DNA of 9,039 nt from Methanomassiliicoccales archaeon (GTDB taxonomy: Archaea > Thermoplasmatota > Thermoplasmata > Methanomassiliicoccales > JACIVX01). Position numbers and translations under genes: made by a program. The stretch lies in assembly GCA_028682925.1 (NCBI GenBank), contig JAJRAG010000099.1, positions 1 to 9,039 on the forward strand, read 5' to 3'. This document shows, piece after piece, positions 1-7,700 of this stretch; position 1 is the stretch's first letter, and every line of letters begins with the position of its first letter. The notes beneath the pieces were generated by a model that was given only the letters and a program-made list of their open reading frames with translations, ran no database searches and was not told the origin of the DNA.

Positions 1-2
1 CG

Positions 3-599
3 ATCCTTCCGGTCGTGAAGGGTCTAGAATCGGAGGCGGATTCGGTCTCGAATGCGTTCTCAAAAGTGAAACCGGATGCTGTCGCGGTCTCGATCTCGGC
101 GCAGGAGCTTGAAGGGCTCAGGAAGAAGGAGGACTATGACAAGTATGAGCCGAGCGAGCTCGAAATAGTCTACGCTGAGAATCTGGCGACTTTCGGGAAG
201 GTCGTGTTACCTCCTCCGTGTTTCGTTAAGGTCCTTGAATTGTGTGATAATGACAAGGTGCCAATCATAGCGATTGATATGGATGAGGAGAACTTCTCAG
301 ACACCTACTGCGATAGTGTCGGGGGCGTTGACCTTCTGAGGGAATCGTTCTTCGCCAGGAAAGCCTGGAAGAGGAAGTTCGACCTCTCTTCCCCTCAGAG
401 CTTTGTGGTCGACTGGGATAGGAGAGTCAACAGGGCCAAAGGATTCAGAGAGCTCGAAAGAGCGAGGGAAGATCACATGGCCGAGGCGCTGACAGATGCC
501 ACACGAACCTACAGAAAGATATTGGCGATCGTGGACTATGAAAGAACTGAAGGCGTAGTCGAGAGTCTGGAGCAGCGACAGAACGCGGATAGAGTTTAA
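3..599 (+). CDS. TraB/PrgY-like domain protein, 5'-partial
   Basis: The reading frame is open to the left edge (codons ATC CTT CCG GTC from base 3). The GTG at 15 is therefore probably internal (residues I-L-P-V-V-K-G) and the true start lies a few codons outside the window. The layout recalls the TraB/PrgY (GumN-related) fold. A segment ending in KPDAVAVSIS resembles the family's 'PDvVavElD' strand and is followed by a charged helix. PPPCFVKVLEL then leads to VPIIAIDMD, like 'pvvliDrdi'. Near the end, ELERAREDHMAEAL followed by KILAIVDYERTEGV resembles the family's 'R...M...l....kvlaVVGagHv.Gi'. The usual GTAH motif and the last histidine are not seen (YERTEG stands in the final position), so activity cannot be assumed. 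The frame ends in TAA at 597-599, inside the promoter of the next gene. No signal peptide or membrane segment is visible, so it is probably cytoplasmic. The coding call is firm; the family assignment is tentative. Confidence 0.6.
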   Translation: MLPVVKGLESEADSVSNAFSKVKPDAVAVSISAQELEGLRKKEDYDKYEPSELEIVYAENLATFGKVVLPPPCFVKVLELCDNDKVPIIAIDMDEENFSDTYCDSVGGVDLLRESFFARKAWKRKFDLSSPQSFVVDWDRRVNRAKGFRELERAREDHMAEALTDATRTYRKILAIVDYERTEGVVESLEQRQNADRV

Positions 600-602
600 A
601 TA
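595..602 (+). promoter_or_regulatory. TATA box of the UbiA gene
   Basis: TTTAAATA is a perfect match to the archaeal TATA consensus TTTAWATA. Its centre lies about 26-27 bases before the ATG at 625, the distance at which archaeal RNA polymerase starts. This predicts a leaderless transcript beginning at or next to that ATG, and no Shine-Dalgarno sequence precedes it. The box overlaps the TAA stop (597-599) of the upstream gene, so the two plus-strand genes need not form an operon. Confidence 0.7.
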
Positions 603-624
603 GCCAGTAGACGATTTGAATCAC

Positions 625-2310
625 ATGGATGGGGGTCCCAAAGCGGAGCAGCTTGAAGGACTCTTGTATCGCAAGATTGATGGACTTGTCGCGTTCCTGG
701 AAAAGACCCGCCTTTCATTGCCATTGGTGCTATTTTACGTTGTTGTACTAGCGCTTGTCAGGGACCTATTGGAGTACTTTCTCCTTGACCCTGGGTTCGT
801 GAACACTCCTCACCCTTGGATATACAGCATCGCACACCACGTCGGCTTCTACGTCGTAGTGTTCATGGGCCTTGTCTTCCTCCTCTCAGCGTTCTCCGGT
901 AGAGGGGTGAGGAGGTCTGTCAACTTCGTCTCCAGCTTCTACTGGATCATAGCGTTGCCCCCTATCCTGGATCGCTACATCGGGGGATTGGATCACAACT
1001 ACGCGTATTTCTCGGTTGACGACTTCCTCAACGCCATATTCCATTTCAGCGGAGAGGGTTTCCACATAGGTCAGGCTGTCGAGGTCGTCGTAATCCTGTT
1101 CGGCCTGTTCGCCTACACTATCTGGACCCAGAGAGGAACCCTGTCGAGCATAGCTGGTCGCGGGATCGCGATCCTCAGGATCGGTTTCCTCATCTTGTTC
1201 ACTTTCCTCTTCATGTTCATCATGGCCACACCAGCTGCATTTCTTCCTGTGGGCATGCCTGGTGGCGTGCCGCAGTTTCCGGCATTCGACTTCACGCGAT
1301 ACTACCAGTTCCACCTTTTTCTCTACCTCTACTACTTGCTTGCAGGAATTGTGCTGGCACTGGTCATCACCTACTTCGCCCTCAAGTCGAACTTCATCAA
1401 AGTGGTTAGAAGCATGAGGCCTGCCCAGACGCTGTTCTTCGGAGCGATCGTCTCCGCCGGCATAGTGACAGGATGGCGTCATTCCTCAGATCTGGGACTT
1501 GTCACAAAGATCATTGAGACCCCTTTCTACGTCAATCTCGCGTTTGCGGGATTATCCATACTCTCAGCGGTGATGGCATGGCAGGTCAGCACGATATGGA
1601 ACGACATAAGCGACCGCTCCTACGACGAACCCAAGAGAAAGGCCAGGGCGCTCGCGTCCGGACTGATCGATCAGACGCAGCTCCGTCAAATCGCTCAAAT
1701 CCTGGCGGCGGTCTCAATCGCCTCAAGTCTCCTGGTTTCCATTGAACAGGGCATCATCATCTTGGTCGTACTAGGACTATCCTGGATCTATTCCTTCAAA
1801 CCGGTCCGCTTCAAGGACCACATACTCAGCCCTGTCCTGATCGGTCTTGGCACCTTCCTGGCTTTCCTATATGGTCACTTGACTCCCTATAGTGAGGTCG
1901 CCGAATACACATCTGGCAACGTCTACGTACCCTACCTTACTGGAAATGTCTTCGTCCCACAACTCACGACGGAGGGTTTTTTTGTCGGTTTCTTTATGTT
2001 CTTAGGTCTGGTCGTGGGAAGCATGATCACGGACATCGATGGATACGAAGAGGATCGCCGCGCCGGGGTTAGAACAATTTACACCTCACTGGGGATTAAG
2101 AAAGGGCTGAAAGCCGTGGCGGCCCTCATATTCCTGGTCGCGCTCACCCCGTTGTTCATATTTCAGAACAGTTTGGATCTTATCGCCTTCCCAGTGCTTG
2201 GAACGGCCGCAGTCGCCCTGTTCCTGAGATACAAGGGATCAAGACCTGTGCTTTTGTTGGCCCTCATAGGTCTGCTATACGCATCATTGCGTTACCTTTC
2301 AGTCTTCTAG
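625..2310 (+). CDS. UbiA-family prenyltransferase with extra N-terminal membrane domain
   Basis: This is an integral membrane protein of 561 residues from the ATG at 625. A TTG at 616 would add M-N-H, but the TATA box at 595-602 favours leaderless initiation at 625. The C-terminal half (about residue 260 onward, beginning RSMRPAQ) is a UbiA domain. The first Mg-diphosphate motif NDxxDxxxD reads NDISDRSYD (about 326-334) and is followed by KARALASG. The second motif reads DIDGYEEDRRAGVRT (about 470-484). UbiA enzymes transfer a polyprenyl group from its diphosphate to an acceptor such as a quinone ring precursor, glyceryl phosphate lipid or tetrapyrrole. The family is usually about 280-300 residues. 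Here about 250 extra residues with roughly six hydrophobic helices precede it (for example LPLVLFYVVVLALV and FLILFTFLFMFIM), and I do not recognise that part. The neighbouring geranylgeranyl-reductase-like genes suggest an isoprenoid lipid or quinone pathway; the acceptor cannot be read from the sequence. Its TAG stop directly abuts the stop of the convergent gene. Confidence 0.88.
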   Translation: MDGGPKAEQLEGLLYRKIDGLVAFLEKTRLSLPLVLFYVVVLALVRDLLEYFLLDPGFVNTPHPWIYSIAHHVGFYVVVFMGLVFLLSAFSGRGVRRSVNFVSSFYWIIALPPILDRYIGGLDHNYAYFSVDDFLNAIFHFSGEGFHIGQAVEVVVILFGLFAYTIWTQRGTLSSIAGRGIAILRIGFLILFTFLFMFIMATPAAFLPVGMPGGVPQFPAFDFTRYYQFHLFLYLYYLLAGIVLALVITYFALKSNFIKVVRSMRPAQTLFFGAIVSAGIVTGWRHSSDLGLVTKIIETPFYVNLAFAGLSILSAVMAWQVSTIWNDISDRSYDEPKRKARALASGLIDQTQLRQIAQILAAVSIASSLLVSIEQGIIILVVLGLSWIYSFKPVRFKDHILSPVLIGLGTFLAFLYGHLTPYSEVAEYTSGNVYVPYLTGNVFVPQLTTEGFFVGFFMFLGLVVGSMITDIDGYEEDRRAGVRTIYTSLGIKKGLKAVAALIFLVALTPLFIFQNSLDLIAFPVLGTAAVALFLRYKGSRPVLLLALIGLLYASLRYLSVF

Positions 2311-3495
2311 TCATCCCAGTGAAGAGAAGAAAAGCCGAGGGAAGCGAGGTATCGTTTTGATAAGAAGAGAATGCCAGTCCTCCTCTCCGCGTGCTATGTC
2401 AAGACAGACCCTCACTAGGACCCCCTCCCTATGGAAGTTGTCAAAAAAGCGACGGGTATCAACGACTCCGACGATGCGATGTAGGAACGGCGAGAGAAAC
2501 ATCGCTGCCTTGATATCTCTGATGATGGACGTCTTGCACCTCGAGTCGTATACTGCCAGATGCTCCAATCCCTTCTCTTCATTGATCACCTCCGCGGCCG
2601 TATGCGCAGCCATTCTTCCGCTAGCAAGCGCATAGCTCATACCCTCACCAGTGATAGGGTTCACGAGTCCAGCGGCATCCCCCACAATCATCGACCTACG
2701 AGTGTGCAGCACCTTCCTTGCGACGAGGGGCAAAGGATGCGCCATCAGATCCTCCTCACCTTCCATTAGTCCATAGCGCTCTCTCACCTTCTCTCGGATC
2801 ATTGACAGAGTCGCCTCGATCCTGTTCTTGCTTACCCCGGAACCCACCACGCCGATGTTCGCTCCTCGACGATGCGGGAACATCCAACCGTTCAGAGGGA
2901 AGTCCTTCTTCATCCGTAGGCGTTTGGTAGGCGTGTCAACAAGATGAATCGCGATCTTGTCCCCTGGGTCTCGTTCAGTGGTCACATTGACGGCTCTGCC
3001 CACGGCCATGCTTGTTCGAGGATACTGGCCGACGAGGAATCTTGCAGTGCTACCAGTGACCCCTTCAGCGACGATCAGCAGTCTTCCATCGATCCTGCCA
3101 GCAGTCGAATCCAACTTGACATGATCCGAGACCTCCTCCACATGCAGAGTCCGTGCATTCTGGAGAATCAGAGCCCCTGCTCCTCGGGCCTTCCCGATGA
3201 TGTACGAATCGAAATCATCACGCCGGAGCACGTAGCCCACGGCATTGGGGAAATCGAACTCCTTTCTGTAGGAACCGAATTCTATGGCAAATCCCTTAAT
3301 CTCCTTTTGAACTATGGAGGCTGGAAGTTCGAATGGCAGTGACCTGACAGCTCTCCCCAGCAAGCCGCCCGCGCAGCATTTCTTCCTCGGTATGACATCT
3401 TTCTCGAGAAGGACCGTGTCCAGGCCGAGACGGGCGCATTCATAAGCGGCTATGGCCCCGGCCGGCCCCCCTCCAGAGACCACGACATCATACAT
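2311..3495 (-). CDS. Geranylgeranyl reductase family FAD-dependent oxidoreductase (copy 1)
   Basis: This 394-residue flavoprotein of the geranylgeranyl reductase family uses FAD to saturate isoprenoid double bonds, typically in archaeal ether lipids, quinone side chains or dolichols. The N-terminal Rossmann motif is VVVSGGGPAG (residues 4-13), with the acidic strand end VLLEK at 28-32. PRKKCCAGG (36-44) takes the place of the family's PRxKPCGGG segment. The second FAD motif is GDAAGLVNPITGEGMSYAL (272-290). NGWMFP (202-207) is a shortened remnant of the PxxYxWxFP substrate motif and keeps the W. I chose ATG 3495 over TTG 3519, which would add eight residues: homologues normally start right at the Rossmann strand, and a TATA-like element lies about 27 bases upstream. 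No membrane helix is obvious. It is probably a peripheral membrane enzyme, and low-potential electrons (ferredoxin) are the usual source in archaea. It sits 46 bases after its paralogue in the same direction. Its exact substrate is unknown. Confidence 0.87.
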   Translation of the reverse strand: MYDVVVSGGGPAGAIAAYECARLGLDTVLLEKDVIPRKKCCAGGLLGRAVRSLPFELPASIVQKEIKGFAIEFGSYRKEFDFPNAVGYVLRRDDFDSYIIGKARGAGALILQNARTLHVEEVSDHVKLDSTAGRIDGRLLIVAEGVTGSTARFLVGQYPRTSMAVGRAVNVTTERDPGDKIAIHLVDTPTKRLRMKKDFPLNGWMFPHRRGANIGVVGSGVSKNRIEATLSMIREKVRERYGLMEGEEDLMAHPLPLVARKVLHTRRSMIVGDAAGLVNPITGEGMSYALASGRMAAHTAAEVINEEKGLEHLAVYDSRCKTSIIRDIKAAMFLSPFLHRIVGVVDTRRFFDNFHREGVLVRVCLDIARGEEDWHSLLIKTIPRFPRLFFSSLG

Positions 3496-3516
3496 CGAGC
3501 CTTGATTCCCCTGGAT

Positions 3517-3528
3517 CAAGATAAACTT
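3517..3528 (-). promoter_or_regulatory. Probable TATA element before reductase copy 1
   Basis: On the minus strand this reads AAGTTTATCTTG. The core TTTAT is centred about 27 bases upstream of the ATG at 3495, which fits a leaderless or near-leaderless transcript. It lies in the short gap after copy 2, so copy 1 may have its own promoter in addition to read-through. The match to consensus is only partial. Confidence 0.4.
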
Positions 3529-3541
3529 CCCCCAGACCTCT

Positions 3542-4717
3542 TCATTCCGTACTTGAAAGAATCAAATACGGAATCCTGGGAACGCCTTTAAAAGCGAAGT
3601 CTCTCATGGACATGGATCCACGGGCCAGGCGGGCGCAGAGATCGATGGCCTTTGGATCCTTTGTGAAATTCCCAAGGACTCTGTCCGAATCGAAATTTCC
3701 TACCACCCAGTGAAGTATCGGACCGATGAGTCGGGCCGCCCTCATTCGACTGATGATCTGTCTCCTGCATTGGACCTCGTAATCTCGCAGCGAGATATTG
3801 CCATCGAGCTGACTTTGGGTAGCGATGACCTTGGCCGCGATCACTGCACTGGTCAGGGCATAGGTGAGTCCTTCCCCTGAGAAGGGACTGATGAATCCGG
3901 CCGAATCACCAATGGCCAATACCCGCCGAGTGGCTAATCTTGTCCTCGGGGCAAGTGGGACTGAGTGGAAACATGGGTCATGCATCTTCACCACGCCGAG
4001 CTTTTCCGAGACGTCGCGCTTCATTGACGCGAGAGCAAGGTTGAGGTTGAGCGTGTCCTTTCCAGCGGCGACGGCGGATGCCATGACTGAAGACCTCAGG
4101 GGGAATGTTGCTCCGGTCATCGGAAATCCTCGACGGAAGGGCAGAGCTTTGCCGGAACCGAATAGATGGATCCCTGCAGATTCTCCTGGATCTTCGATCG
4201 TTTGGATCTCGGCAGCCACGCCCAAACCCATACCACCCTCCGGGAATGACCCCAGAAGAATCTTGGCGTTACGGCTGTTTGCCCCTTCGGCGATGAACAC
4301 AAACCGAGAATCGAAATCACCTCGACTGGTGACTACCTTCACCCTATCACTTGCTTCCCCGATCATGACCGCCTCCGTTTCCTGCATGAAGTCGGCACCA
4401 GCCGCTTCGGCCTTCCTCACAAGATCGGCATCGAATACCTCGCGCCTAACGGTGACGGCCAGTCTGCAAGCGTTCTTGCACTGATACTGCCTGCCTTCCC
4501 TCACGAAATGGAAGCCTTTGAGCTCACGTTCTATCACATTCGCATCGAGGTCAAGGTCGAGAAGACGGACAGCCCGCTCAAGGACCCCGCCAGCACAGCA
4601 TTTCTTCCTCGGCAGGATAGAGCGTTCAAGCAGGAGGGTTCTCAATCCGCTTTTCGCGCACAAGCAAGCTGAGTAGGATCCTGCCGGCCCCGCACCTGAG
4701 ACTATGATGTCGTACAA
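3542..4717 (-). CDS. Geranylgeranyl reductase family FAD-dependent oxidoreductase (copy 2)
   Basis: This 391-residue protein is plainly a paralogue of the gene at 2311-3495. It shares the Rossmann motif IIVSGAGPAG (4-13), the LPRKKCCAGG block at the same residue positions (35-44), the FAD motif IGDSAGFISPFSGEGLTYAL (269-288) and a similar C-terminus (VPRIPYLILSS here, IPRFPRLFFSS there). The region matching the substrate motif reads FPMTGATFPL (198-207): the tryptophan kept by copy 1 is alanine here, so substrate range or activity may differ. The start is TTG at 4717. No in-frame ATG lies close enough to keep the Rossmann motif, and a GGTGA ribosome-binding match sits four bases upstream. Extra cysteines occur at residues 18-20, 80 and 84. 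The likely role is reduction of isoprenoid double bonds on a lipid, quinone or dolichol, alone or together with copy 1. The substrate is not known. Confidence 0.86.
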   Translation of the reverse strand: MYDIIVSGAGPAGSYSACLCAKSGLRTLLLERSILPRKKCCAGGVLERAVRLLDLDLDANVIERELKGFHFVREGRQYQCKNACRLAVTVRREVFDADLVRKAEAAGADFMQETEAVMIGEASDRVKVVTSRGDFDSRFVFIAEGANSRNAKILLGSFPEGGMGLGVAAEIQTIEDPGESAGIHLFGSGKALPFRRGFPMTGATFPLRSSVMASAVAAGKDTLNLNLALASMKRDVSEKLGVVKMHDPCFHSVPLAPRTRLATRRVLAIGDSAGFISPFSGEGLTYALTSAVIAAKVIATQSQLDGNISLRDYEVQCRRQIISRMRAARLIGPILHWVVGNFDSDRVLGNFTKDPKAIDLCARLARGSMSMRDFAFKGVPRIPYLILSSTE

Positions 4718-4721
4718 CGGG

Positions 4722-4726
4722 TCACC
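4722..4726 (-). promoter_or_regulatory. Ribosome-binding site of reductase copy 2
   Basis: GGTGA on the minus strand matches part of the GGAGGTGATC complement to the 16S rRNA 3' end and ends four bases before the TTG at 4717. It supports this non-ATG start. The match lies within CGGGTGACCCG (4718-4728), a small perfect inverted repeat that could form a four-pair hairpin over the site. Confidence 0.45.
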
Positions 4727-4732
4727 CGATGT

Positions 4733-4757
4733 GAAAAATAAGTAATAAAGGAAAAGG
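4733..4757 (-). promoter_or_regulatory. T-rich terminator and TATA region between surface protein and reductase copy 2
   Basis: The minus strand of this 54-base gap contains runs TTTT, TTTATTA and CTTATTTTT. Archaeal polymerase terminates at such oligo-T tracts, so this may end the transcript of the 4772-9013 gene. TTTATTAC here is also a usable TATA box, centred about 30 bases before the TTG at 4717. The two roles cannot be separated from sequence alone. Confidence 0.4.
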
Positions 4758-4771
4758 GTTTCAAATTGGAC

Positions 4772-7700
4772 CTAGTCTCTCTTCTTTCGACCCACCAATA
4801 CTTCGGCTGCAACGACTCCGAGCACTCCCAGGAAGGGTAGGAATACCGCCAGGTCGATATTGCCCGTCTCCACATTGATGGCCGAGTCGCCTTTGGTGAT
4901 TAATAGACTGAGGTAAGACTCGGTCAGCTGCCACTGACCACCACCGGACAGGTAGCGTTGCTCGTTCTCGTAGAGCCAGAGCGTGGGTCCGCTGCCTGTG
5001 CTGGTCCCGAAGCGGTATCCGACAACAAGTATGAGGTCTAGGTCGTTGTCGCCATCGTAGTCACCCAGCTCGATGTCCTTGCCGTCATAGTCCTGGTATG
5101 AGCTGCTGCCCCAGGATCCCACGATTGGGCAGAGTATGTTAAGGTTGGCGGAGATGACCGGCCTTGTGTCGAAGGCCTGCGGAGTCTGCTGGCACATTAT
5201 GTACAGGGCCTCGTAGGTCCCGCCCACGGCGATCTTCGAGGTGCACACGATGATGTCCGGCAATCCATCAGGCTCGTAGTTGTCCCAGGTCTTGCCTACG
5301 TCCCCGACCGCCAATCCGGCCAGCTGATAGTAGTTGCTGGCTTTCGGGTCGGCACTACCTCCCAAGGGGAAGGTGTACCGGTAGTAGTAGCTCGGTTGGG
5401 CCGTGCTCCAATCGACGTTCTGCATCCAGTGCCGGATGTATAGCCGGTCTGCCTTGAATGTGTCATTGGTCACGTCGGCTGTCGAACGGTCCGTGTCCAT
5501 TATACGTACATAGTAGTAATCGGACGGGGTGTAGGTCAACTCAAACGTGTAGATCGTGTCAGATATCGCTGTGATGTTGGCGAGGTTGAACCAAGTTGTG
5601 TTATCGACCGAATAAGAGAGCCTGAAACCCTCGGTGGTTGGGCCGCCCCGCTTCGCCTCAATTGTCAGGTTATGATAGGCGCGGTCGGAATTTGGTATCT
5701 TCCATACCCAGCCCATCTCCCTTGTCTCTACGAATGTTACCTTGATGATCATGTACTCGATTTCGACATAATGGTTCGTGTCCAAATTGTCGAACCTTAC
5801 ATCAAGGTTGGCTACGTCGTTGTAGGTACTGACCGAGGCGGGAAGGGTATAGCTTGCGACAACGTTTAGGTCACCATTCTTCGGCTGGATTCCAGTTGTC
5901 TGGAACGAGCCACCAGACAACGCCCACTCAATCTGGCTGTTAATGGTATAGCCTGACTCCGTGGAATACTTCACCCAGAGCTCCGCGCTGGCCACCTTCC
6001 TACCTAAGTAAGCGGCATCCACGGTCCAATATGTGATATTCATCTTCTCATTCTTGTCCACCTTGTATGGATTGCCGTCATCATACGCCAATTTGACCAA
6101 AGCCTCCCCTGTGTTGTCGTCGGGGGCGGCCGTCTGCGCGGTGGCGTCAGAGGCACCATAGACCTTGTAGGCCTCGGTGAGCGACTCATAGCTGTCCCCT
6201 CCAGCCGAGAGGTTGGCGAGAGTACCGGAGCTGCTACAGTTGGAATTGTATGACCATTCCGCAGTGGCGTTGGCAAAGACCTGGTCGGAGACCGATGGCA
6301 GGGTGTAGTAGACCGTGATCGACTTGTCCCCGGTGTTGGTACGGACGATATCCGGGTAGTTGTCGGTGTTCACCCTGGCCGCTTCAACGCGGACCGGGTA
6401 TTGAACATGGCTCCAGGGCAGCGTGTTGGTACCGGTGTAGGCAGCGATTGTCCTCACCGTATAGCCGATCCCATCGGAGCCAAATGCCTTGTTCTGGTGA
6501 GTTGCGATGCTGCCATCGATGACCCCCCACTTGTTGAGCCAGACCTTAGTCACTCCGCTCTCGTAGACCCCAACGATATCATCATATCCGTCAAGGTTGA
6601 AATCGGCCACCGCGACGTCCATGGCCGCTGGGTTGGTGTCCATGTTGTCGTTGTTAGCGGCCAGGAAGTCGGTGGTGCCGTAGAGAGTATTCTTCGTCCA
6701 GCTGCCGTCGTTCCAGAACACGTATATGCCGCGGTTGAAGTACATCCCCCAGGTGTTGGTATAGTCCGCATCCCCGGAACCTGTGGCGTCAGTGTAGACG
6801 ACGACATGAATGAAGGAGGCGACGACGTCTCCATCCCCGTCACCGTCGAAGTCTCCCACAGCCATGGCACCGCACAACTCGTTCTGCGAATAGTAACCGT
6901 TCTCGAACTGGTCCGTACTGCGGGCCGTGGACCACACCGAGCTGTCCTCGTTGGCAGTACCACTTCTATCGGTAATGCTGCCAGTCCTGTGCTGCAGCCC
7001 GGACCTGGCGTCGAAGGGTGCGCATATCGTTCTCGGGTCGGACCAGCTGCTGCCGTCAACCTTGAAGTTCTCGTACCAGATGATGTTCGGCTGCGTGTTG
7101 TCCTGCGTCCCTACTACGACGTCGTTATCGCCATCACCGTCAAGATCTGCGAGGGCCATTCCGATCGGACCGTCACTAGGCAAGCTGCCGTCATCGCTGT
7201 CCGCGATTGTGGTCTCATCCCACTCCTCCGTGAACTTATACCACTTTACGGCGTTGTTGTCCCATTGCGCGCCCGATGAGCTCCAGGTGAAAGACCCCTG
7301 ACCAACGGAGGCCAAGATGTCCATCGTAGTCAGCGGGGCAGTGACGTTGATCTGGCAGCTGAGCTGGTTATATACCTCGTTGGAATCGGTGAATAGTCCG
7401 ATCCTCACCGTGTACCAGTTCGTCCTCGGCAGCCACCAACCCTGGTACGCGTCGTTCAGGTTGATTCGTATGGTGTAAGTCCCTTGGGGGGTTGTTTCAT
7501 AGTTCGGAGTAGGTGTATTCCCGGTCTTGTGAACGCAGCTTACTGGCGTTGAGTATGCTAAGGGCGGGTAGGCATAAGTTGGCGGCGTCTTCTTTACGAT
7601 ATACCTACCCGAGTAGTCACTTATCTCGATATCAGACACATAGACGGCACTCGAGAGCGCGTCCACGTTCATGGTCGGGATTTTCAGATACACTGTGTCA

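Noticed and set aside
886..1482. A 198-codon minus-strand open frame inside the UbiA gene
   Set aside because: Its Glu/Asp/His/Arg-rich product is the expected antisense of hydrophobic-helix codons and shows no family features.
3496..3519. Longer start (TTG 3519) for reductase copy 1
   Set aside because: It adds eight residues (MIQGNQGS) before the Rossmann strand that family members normally begin with, and a TATA-like element lies within or next to that extension.
3864..4484. A 206-codon plus-strand open frame over reductase copy 2
   Set aside because: It is rich in Ser/Pro/Arg with no domain, while the opposite strand carries a conserved FAD-enzyme sequence throughout.
4793..4858. C-terminus as an archaeosortase (PGF-CTERM) sorting signal
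   Set aside because: The hydrophobic helix and basic tail fit, but no PGF or similar motif precedes the helix; NIDLAVFLPFLG is a plain membrane segment.
6401..7279. A 292-codon plus-strand open frame antisense to the surface protein gene
   Set aside because: The product is a Val/Pro/His/Arg-rich mix without domain structure. It mirrors the Asp/Gly/Thr-rich codons of the real minus-strand gene, whose propeller motifs are unmistakable.
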